Source of the DNA: Enoplolaimus lenunculus
Taxonomy: Eukaryota; Nematoda; Enoplea; Enoplida; Thoracostomopsidae
Assembly (NCBI GenBank): GCA_030248215.1
Contig: JASANG010000801.1
Coordinates: 124,001 to 188,000, forward strand
Reading direction: 5' to 3'
DNA: 64,000 nucleotides
Shown here piece by piece: positions 60,401 through 64,000 of the stretch; the first letter of the stretch is position 1; each line of letters begins with the position of its first letter. The notes under the pieces are model-generated. The model saw only the letters and a list, made by a program, of their open reading frames with translations. It was not told where the DNA came from and did not search any database. The position numbers were made by a program, and so were the translations under genes.

Positions 60401-62469
60401 AACCATTATACGCCTTAGTTACCAAGCAACCTTACCTCTGCAATAATTGGCCGGATCAACGACGGTGATTGCATCCGTCGGCTCTTGTGAATTGCATCGC
60501 GTTGCAGTTTGACGCCGGCCGGAATTAACTGATTGTAGTGGAACTAAAACTCAGCAAAAAAAATAATAAAATCAAAAGCTGAAATTGTAGCTTCGTTCGC
60601 CAGAGGCTTAGCCATGATTTCATTTAGGACGGTAAACGGCAGTTTTATTGTACACATCCCGTAGAAGTAGGTTTTTCAAGTATGTCAGAAATTTCGGGAT
60701 TATATTTCCTATATTTTTTGGGGCAAAATAGGGTGAAGGGACACAGATACCCAGGTCCATACAGGACGGCGGAACCACATCGATCCCTTATCATAATTTT
60801 GGTCGTGGCAACGCTGACAACCGACTGGCTAAATTAATTTCGAACCAATCTGATCCACCGGTTTCAGTCCCACCAGCTACTCCCTAAAATCTTATATGTA
60901 TCAAAGAGTTCACCAAAGATTAGCTTAAGCTAAAAATAAGTAAGATTTTGAATTAGTTTAAGCGTAATCCTACCCATCAGTTCAGTTATGCTAGAAAGTT
61001 AGTTTAATACTACTGGATTAGCTTATGCTTAACTCAAGTTAGTTAAAGCTTTTAGAGAGTACACTGTGATTATACAGTAGCAGTAACTTAGGTTCACGCT
61101 CAGGTTTAGGCTTAGGTCAAAGCAAAGAGTTCACCAAAGATTAGATAAAGCTAAAAATAAGTAAGATTTTGAATTAGTTTAAGCGTAATCCTACCCATCA
61201 GTTCAGTTATGCTAGAAAGTTAGTTTAATACTACTGGATTAGCTTATGCTTAACTCAAGTTAGTTTAAGCTTTTAGAGAGTACACTGTGATTATACAGTA
61301 GCAGTAACTTAGGTTCACGCTCAGGTTTAGGCTTAGGTCAAAGCAAAGAGTTCACCAAAGATTAGATAAAGCTAAAAATAAGTAAGATTTTGAATTAGTT
61401 TAAGCGTAATCCTACCCATCAGTTCAGTTATGCTAGAAAGTTAGATTAATACTACTGGATTAGCTTATGCTTAACTCAAGTTAGTTAAAGCTTTTAGAGA
61501 GTACACTGTGATTATACAGTAGCAGTAACTTAGGTTCTTGCTCAGGTTTAGGCTTAGGTCAAAGCAAAGAGTTCACCAAAGATTAGCTTAAGCTAAAAAT
61601 AAGTAAGATTTTGAATTAGTTTAAGCGTAATCCTACCCATCAGTTCAGTTATGCTAGAAAGTTAGTTTAATACTACTGGATTAGCTTATGCTTAACTCAA
61701 GTTAGTTAAAGCTTTTAGAGAGTACACTGTGATTATACAGTAGCAGTAACTTAGGTTCACGCTCAGGTTTAGGCTTAGGTCAAAGCAAAGAGTTCACCAA
61801 AGATTAGATAAAGCTAAAAATAAGTAAGATTTTGAATTAGTTTAAGCGTAATCCTACCCATCAGTTCAGTTATGCTAGAAAGTTAGTTTAATACTACTGG
61901 ATTAGCTTATGCTTAACTCAAGTTAGTTAAAGCTTTTAGAGAGTACACTGTGATTATACAGTAGCAGTAACTTAGGTTTACGCTCAGGTTTAGGCTTAGG
62001 TCAAAGCTAAGGCACAAGACAAATGCGTTTCGTAACCCAAATCTAAACCTGACATAAACCTGCGGGAGGAAAATGCATACCAATAACCGGAAATGCAATC
62101 ACAAAAAACACCAATTCGACATTTTAGCTAAAACCTTCCGGCCAATATAAAGAACAGGGGTGGAACAGTATTTAAAGCTTATTCCTAAACCTAAGCCTAA
62201 GCCTATAAGCCTAAGCCTATAAGCCTAAGCCTAAGCGTAACAATGAGCATATTCCTAAGATTAAGCCTAAGCCCAAGCCAAGCGAAAAAAAATTAGTCTA
62301 AAGCTTAAGCTTATTCTATTGCAGTGCCACAGAAAAACGTTCCGGCACGGATCTTTATACATGGGTCCTAGGCGTTTACACCCAGAGCGGGCCATATTCC
62401 TACATTTACCTCCAGCGCTGCAGAAGTCGACGGCAACTGGTCTTCGCGTTGTGCCGCATTGAAAGGCGC
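45274..62469 (-). CDS. Gene 2: phase-0 exon-repeat gene ending in a CCHC zinc finger (unrecognised)
   Basis: Fourteen minus-strand exons with standard borders, totalling 1161 nt: 386 codons plus stop. All thirteen upstream exons are multiples of three and phase 0 at both ends, so any can be skipped without losing frame. Several exons (62410, 54341, 52634, 50780, 49717, 48505) each hold one copy of an acidic, Pro/Gly-rich repeat with core [11 protein letters not shown]; two others (60436 and 56413) share a basic module ending SPxxRPxIxE. The final exon has a zinc finger. I do not recognise the protein; it looks mostly disordered. The first placed exon begins at an acceptor, so the gene probably starts right of the window. 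Assigning the last exon to this gene is inference from phase, strand and position. Confidence 0.65.
45490..47177. other. Gene 2 intron before the zinc-finger exon
   Basis: Mostly unique sequence. Degraded GCCTAA-like hexamers at 46700-46860 and a piece of the TTCTCAAATGTGT hairpin element at 47060-47130. No further exon with phase 0 borders was found. Confidence 0.45.
47178..47222 (-). CDS. Gene 2 exon m
   Basis: Acceptor TGTTTTAG, donor GAA|GTAAGT; 45 nt, phase 0-0. Encodes [15 protein letters not shown]. Resembles a shortened exon g (both start Asp and end with His-x-Gly-Gln or His-Asp-Gly-Gln). Confidence 0.65.
47223..48504. other. Gene 2 intron with a diverged duplication
   Basis: Sequence at 47580-47710 and 47910-48040 shares order and motifs (ATATGTCGA, TATATTGCATGTGTA, CAACGG, CATGT, CACGTGCTTA), suggesting an old tandem duplication of about 330 bases. 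Open frames on both strands at 47955-48362 have no supporting border or domain. Confidence 0.4.
48505..48585 (-). CDS. Gene 2 exon l: DQ repeat
   Basis: Acceptor CTTTTTTAG, donor GTG|GTAAGG; 81 nt, phase 0-0. Encodes [20 protein letters not shown], then QRRENNV. Closest relative is exon k, including the exon-start motif H-x-I and the donor. Confidence 0.8.
49095..49349. mobile_element. TTAGGC-array TIR element, type 3
   Basis: Ends GGCCCATGTTACTTTAAGGG and CCCCTTAAAGTAACGCTGGC; TTAGGC blocks separated by GCATTCTTGCCACGCTTAG-like spacers. In the intron between gene 2 exons l and k. Confidence 0.87.
49717..49794 (-). CDS. Gene 2 exon k: DQ repeat
   Basis: Acceptor GATTTCAG, donor GTG|GTAAGT; 78 nt, phase 0-0. 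Encodes [20 protein letters not shown], then PSRHHV. Confidence 0.8.
50200..50588. mobile_element. CCCAAGC/CCTAAGC array with a type 2 right end
   Basis: 50204-50340 is a CCCAAG/CCCCAAG array that changes at about 50340 to CCTAAG units, then to the type 2 right end (CCCACAGAAAAACTG, then TTTACATGGGCCC). A clear left end is not seen. The C-rich block looks like a variant hexamer amplified after the element arose. Confidence 0.75.
50780..50860 (-). CDS. Gene 2 exon j: DQ repeat
   Basis: Acceptor TGATTTTAG, donor ACG|GTAAGA; 81 nt, phase 0-0. Encodes [20 protein letters not shown], then EHRETGT. Confidence 0.78.
51239..51484. mobile_element. ACACACAAAAA element, nested copy 1
   Basis: About 245 bp, starts TACACACAAAAACGTATTT and ends ATATTATTTTGAGTGTA. 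Mostly AAAAGTTTTCTG/CAGAAAAC-type inverted sequence. The same element recurs at 51652. Confidence 0.75.
51652..51902. mobile_element. ACACACAAAAA element, nested copy 2
   Basis: Near-identical layout to copy 1; flanked by TA on both sides within the host element, consistent with a TA target site. Confidence 0.75.
52471..52618. mobile_element. TTAGGC-array TIR element, type 1 (short)
   Basis: Ends GCCCATGGATACAACAGGGC and GCCCTGTTCTATGCGTGGGC with only about four GCCTAA units. It lies 16 bases from the donor of gene 2 exon i. Confidence 0.87.
52634..52717 (-). CDS. Gene 2 exon i: DQ repeat
   Basis: Acceptor AACTTTAG, donor GCG|GTAAGG; 84 nt, phase 0-0. Encodes [20 protein letters not shown], then QQRIESRA. 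The repeat core is degenerate (DQRPGRS). A TTAGGC element ends 16 bases past the donor. Confidence 0.7.
52862..53070. mobile_element. TTAGGC-array TIR element, type 2
   Basis: Ends GACCAATGTATAAAGATCAG and CTGTTCGTTACATTGGTC; GGCTTA blocks inside. Confidence 0.82.
53357..53630. mobile_element. TTAGGC-array TIR element, type 2
   Basis: Left end GGCCAATGTAAAGAACAGG; a core of CCTAAGCCTAAG units spaced by CAGCGTAAGAAT; right end CCGTTCCGCCCCCATGATC, slightly degraded. Confidence 0.82.
54089..54317. mobile_element. GAGTCAAATT palindromic element
   Basis: TACACTTCAAAAAATCGCGAG on the left minus one changed base pattern; right CTCGCCATGTTTTGCAGAG. 24 bases from gene 2 exon h. Confidence 0.8.
54341..54427 (-). 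CDS. Gene 2 exon h: DQ repeat
   Basis: Acceptor TGATTTTAG, donor GAG|GTAAAC; 87 nt, phase 0-0. Encodes [20 protein letters not shown], then PPETSEIDE: a diverged DQLxGPPSExPP repeat. A palindromic element ends 25 bases past the donor. Confidence 0.7.
55067..55144 (-). CDS. Gene 2 exon g
   Basis: Acceptor TGTTTTAG, donor CAA|GTGAGT; 78 nt, phase 0-0. Encodes [20 protein letters not shown], then VNHDGQ. Flanking intron bases and the exon start (AAACAGTTTTAG-like) resemble exon m at 47178. Confidence 0.68.
55285..55659. mobile_element. TTAGGC-array TIR element, type 1 (long array)
   Basis: Ends GGCCCATGTATAGAACAGGG and CCCTGTTCAATACATGGGCC. From about 55420 it is nearly pure GGCTTA with two TTATCGTTACGCTTAG interruptions 60 bases apart, a duplicated subunit. 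Confidence 0.9.
55964..56174. mobile_element. GAGTCAAATT palindromic element with TA target site
   Basis: Starts TACACTGTAAAAAATGGTG and ends CCATTTTTTGCAGTGTA, flanked by TA on both sides. Confidence 0.85.
56413..56520 (-). CDS. Gene 2 exon f: basic module 2
   Basis: Acceptor ATTTTTAG, donor GAG|GTTAGT; 108 nt, phase 0-0. Encodes [20 protein letters not shown], then [16 protein letters not shown]. Arg/Ser-rich. The ending [10 protein letters not shown] parallels [11 protein letters not shown] of exon b, so the two are duplicates. Confidence 0.72.
56730..56869. mobile_element. GAGTCAAATT palindromic element, short form
   Basis: 140-bp near-perfect hairpin: TACACTGCAAAAAATGGTG, then CAGTTTTTTGCAGTGTA. 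It lacks the central subrepeats, so it may be close to the minimal unit. Confidence 0.87.
57446..57690 (+). mobile_element. tRNA-derived SINE, copy 2
   Basis: Same leader (TTAACTCATAGAGTATAC, GAGCAACACAGACACTG), diverged A box (TTGCTGAGTGG) and B box (CGGGTCGACTC). Ends next to gene 2 exon e. Confidence 0.72.
57693..57752 (-). CDS. Gene 2 exon e
   Basis: Acceptor AATTTAAG, donor GAG|GTTAGTG; 60 nt, phase 0-0. Encodes [20 protein letters not shown]. It lies just beyond a SINE copy (57446-57690). Confidence 0.6.
57812..57992. mobile_element. CACTGTAAATTTCA family, left-truncated
   Basis: The right part only; ends GGAATTTACAGTG. Near gene 2 exon e. Confidence 0.75.
58229..58261 (-). CDS. Gene 2 exon d (microexon)
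   Basis: Acceptor AACTTTCAG, donor CAG|GTATGTG; 33 nt, phase 0-0. Encodes [11 protein letters not shown]. Very short; supported by consensus borders and phase. Confidence 0.55.
58353..58460. repeat. 28-bp tandem repeat, about 3.5 copies
   Basis: Units of GGAGGTTGGAAAAAACCGG then AATTCGGGCC, the last copy reading AACCCGGGCC. Each unit is itself a short hairpin (CCGGAATTCGGGCCGG-like). Next to gene 2 exon d. Confidence 0.85.
58522..58606. mobile_element. Truncated TTAGGC type 2 element
   Basis: Left end GGCCAATGTAAAGAACTG and a few CCTAAG units, then it runs into CCGGAGCC-family sequence. Confidence 0.65.
58975..59210. mobile_element. TTAGGC-array TIR element, type 3
   Basis: Left GGCCTAGGTTACATTTAGGG, right CCCTAAGAGTAACATTGGCC. 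The arm CCGTCCCGGCTTCTGGACGG shows the same hairpin as the element at 40164. Confidence 0.85.
59617..59899. mobile_element. TTAGGC-array TIR element, type 2
   Basis: Left TTTAAAGAACAGGGGCGG, right CCGCCCCTGATCTTTACA; three blocks of GCCTAA separated by AGAATGAGCATATTCCTAAG. Confidence 0.87.
60049..60090 (-). CDS. Gene 2 exon c
   Basis: Acceptor CTGTTTCAG, donor GAC|GTAAGT; 42 nt, phase 0-0. Encodes [14 protein letters not shown]. Supported by borders and phase only. Confidence 0.6.
60118..60266. mobile_element. CTGTAGCGACCCGAAC family, right half
   Basis: Matches the last 170 bases of the element at 4311 (ATTAACATTTATGGAATC, CTTATTAGGGATGCGGAC) and ends TATACGGGTCACTACAG. Confidence 0.75.
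60436..60543 (-). CDS. Gene 2 exon b: basic module 1
   Basis: Acceptor GAGTTTTAG, donor GAG|GTAAGG; 108 nt, phase 0-0. Encodes [20 protein letters not shown], then [16 protein letters not shown]. Same length as the exon at 56413, and the endings align. Confidence 0.72.
60902..62006. repeat. 221-bp tandem array, five copies
   Basis: CAAAGAGTTCACCAAAG recurs at 60902, 61123, 61344, 61565 and 61786, exactly 221 bases apart, with very few differences between units. Each contains GTTTAGGCTTAGGTC and TTTAGAGAGTACACTGTGAT. High identity suggests recent amplification. Diverged relatives of the AGAAAGTTAGTTTAAT part flank the element at 324. Confidence 0.95.
62140..62368. mobile_element. TTAGGC-array TIR element, type 2
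   Basis: Ends GGCCAATATAAAGAACAGGG and CGGATCTTTATACATGGGTC; a GCCTAA core with TTAGTCTAAAGCTTAAGC next to the right arm. Confidence 0.87.
62410..62469 (-). CDS. Gene 2 exon a (first placed)
   Basis: Acceptor AAATTTCAG, donor GAG|GTAAATG; 60 nt, phase 0-0. Encodes [20 protein letters not shown], with EDQLPST matching the repeat core of later exons. A TTAGGC element ends 41 bases beyond the donor. Confidence 0.65.
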
Positions 62470-62614
62470 CTGAAATTTAGACCCAATTTCAGTTTATTCC
62501 TTTTTCACCCAATTTCAGTTTAACCCTTTTTCACATGAATATTTTGCAATTTCATTTCAGATCGAATTTGAAGTGAGGATTTGAATTCAGGACTCGTGTG
62601 TGCCATTAGAGGCG

Positions 62615-62862
62615 GATCCAAACGTTAGGGCTGGCGGGTTGGCAAATGTTATGAAACGCAAAAATTGTAAAATAGAACCATTATCATCTTATCACCGAAA
62701 AAATTTCTAACGGCAAAAATTGTAAGGTCTTATTACAGAAAAAATTCCGAGGCTCAAAATGCATTGTGCGGAATAAATTGTAACGTACGGACCTTACCAT
62801 TTTATCACAACAAAAAAATTGACGGGTAGGGTGTACGCGCCTACCGCCCCCTCTCTGGATTC
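62615..62862 (-). mobile_element. AAAATGGTAAGGT element, copy 2
   Basis: Reverse-complement relative of the element at 22268: ATGTTATGAAACGC at one end, GTACGCGCCTACCGCCCCC at the other, and GACCTTACCATTTTATCAC inside. Confidence 0.7.
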
Positions 62863-62964
62863 TGGATCCAGTCATAATTGTTAAACACTGTGCATTGTGT
62901 ATTAATACTTCGCCTACAGAATTTGCGTTGAGTTGCTCATTGCAACGAAGAATGAATGACCATT

Positions 62965-63300
62965 TACACAAGAGTGTTCAACGGGAGTAATTTCCGTGTA
63001 CAAATACAAAATGTACCCAGCGGACGTTGGTGTTTTTGGCTGCCCGCCCTCGTTTTCATTTCAGGATTTCAGGCAGGTGAAATTTGTCGCAGACGAAAAA
63101 AATCCGTAATATGTCAATGGCCAAAATGTGCACACGTTTAAATTCTTAAAATTCCATGATGTATTAAACCATATGGACATCGCGACTCCCCCTATTAAAT
63201 AAGTAGGGTAAGGGTACAGCTAAAAAAACGCAACGCTCGGTGGTACATTTTGTACAATTGCGAACTCTGACAGTGGTACACTCTTGTCGAAGAGTGATCG
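62965..63300. mobile_element. CAAGAGTG TIR element
   Basis: Left ACACAAGAGTGTTCAACGG, right GTGGTACACTCTTGTCGAAG. It has the family's GCAACGCTCGGTGGTACATT block. The open frame inside (62956-63141) is incidental. Confidence 0.75.
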
Positions 63301-63734
63301 GTCACTGTTGTTGCAAACTTTATATCTCGCCGTAGTGAAAAAATCACGAAAACGGTCAAATTTGAGGAAAATTGTCATTGAAATAAAAACAACGAAAAAC
63401 TGAGCAAGCGAAATCAGTCAAAAATCAAAATGATTTCGCTAAATTCGACTGTCAGTCGACACAAAAATAATTTGTTTCACACGCAACTCTCGTATTGTTG
63501 GCTTCGTAAAACTAGTGGTACTTTAGCCAAATTTGACGTGCCATTTTTTCGCAGTATCAAATATACCCACCCAGTATGAAATGCAAGTAACCAGTTGCCC
63601 TATTTGGTTGTTACCAAAAATGAAGCAATACGATTGGGTTAATACGTCGTTTCTAACAAAATCATACCCAACCTTTAAATATAGGTATTATTTTATTTTT
63701 ACAAAAAAAGTTTTCCCAATATCTTACAAACATC
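63301..63734. other. Non-genic stretch at right edge
   Basis: AT-rich, with no recognised repeat or exon. Probably an intron of gene 2 or upstream sequence. Confidence 0.4.
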
Positions 63735-64000
63735 GGCACATGTAAAGATCAGGAGCGGAACGGTTTTGTGTGGGACTACAATAGAGTAAAGCTTAAGCTT
63801 TAGACTAATTTTTTTGCTTGGCTTACGCTTAGGAATATGCTCACTGTTACGTTTAGGCTTAGGCTTAGGCTTAGGTTTAGGTTTAGGATTAGGATTAGGA
63901 AAAAACTCATTCTAACGCTAATGCTTTGGCTTAGGTTTAGGCTTAGTCTTAGGAACATACGTTCATTCTTACTCTTAGATTTAGGCTTCGGTTAGGCTTA
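63735..64000. mobile_element. TTAGGC type 2 element, cut by window edge
   Basis: Left end GGCACATGTAAAGATCAGG, then GGCTTA, GGTTTA and GGATTA variant hexamers to the last base of the window. Confidence 0.82.

Overview
The window looks like a repeat-rich invertebrate genome, most likely a nematode. The coding sequence is split into short exons with clear GT/AG borders, and the commonest simple repeat is TTAGGC/GCCTAA, the nematode telomere hexamer. Here that hexamer is not at a chromosome end: it fills the middle of about twenty small inverted-repeat elements. The species cannot be read from the sequence; a mermithid or other enoplean nematode is a guess.

Two genes can be supported, both on the minus strand. 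Gene 1 (20912 down to 745, running off the left edge) encodes a secreted or surface protein: signal peptide, RVKR furin-type site, a complete NIDO domain, EGF-type domains, a Pro/Thr-rich stalk, four more calcium-binding-type EGF domains and the start of a second NIDO domain. I place 19 exons, and every junction keeps phase. The order resembles nematode DEX-1, the matrix protein that anchors sensory dendrites. Gene 2 (62469 down to 45274, probably starting beyond the right edge) is unfamiliar. It has thirteen short exons, all phase 0 at both ends, several carrying one copy of an acidic [15 protein letters not shown] repeat, then a likely terminal exon with a CCHC zinc finger. No function is assigned to gene 2.

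The rest is dominated by small non-autonomous elements with terminal inverted repeats (TIRs). Three related TIR types carry TTAGGC arrays. Others include a GAGTCAAATT palindromic family with TA target sites, a CACTGTAAATTTCA family, a CAAGAGTG family, a CCGGAGCC family and a tRNA-derived SINE. Many sit within a few tens of bases of splice sites.

Larger structures: a 22-bp minisatellite grown from a splice acceptor of gene 1 (12181-13592, split by another element); a 41-bp minisatellite grown from a splice donor of the same gene (5578-5745); a foldback array that changes orientation near 33360; a pair of diverged inverted arms of about 1 kb (36130-37230 and 44085-45100) around a 6.9-kb block of minisatellites; inside that block, a TIR element (40164-42560) whose cargo is a 2.1-kb GGGACAGWT array; and a 221-bp tandem array (60902-62006).

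No rRNA gene, functional tRNA gene, CRISPR array, operon or intact transposase was seen. Most long open frames lie in tandem arrays whose period is a multiple of three and are not genes.
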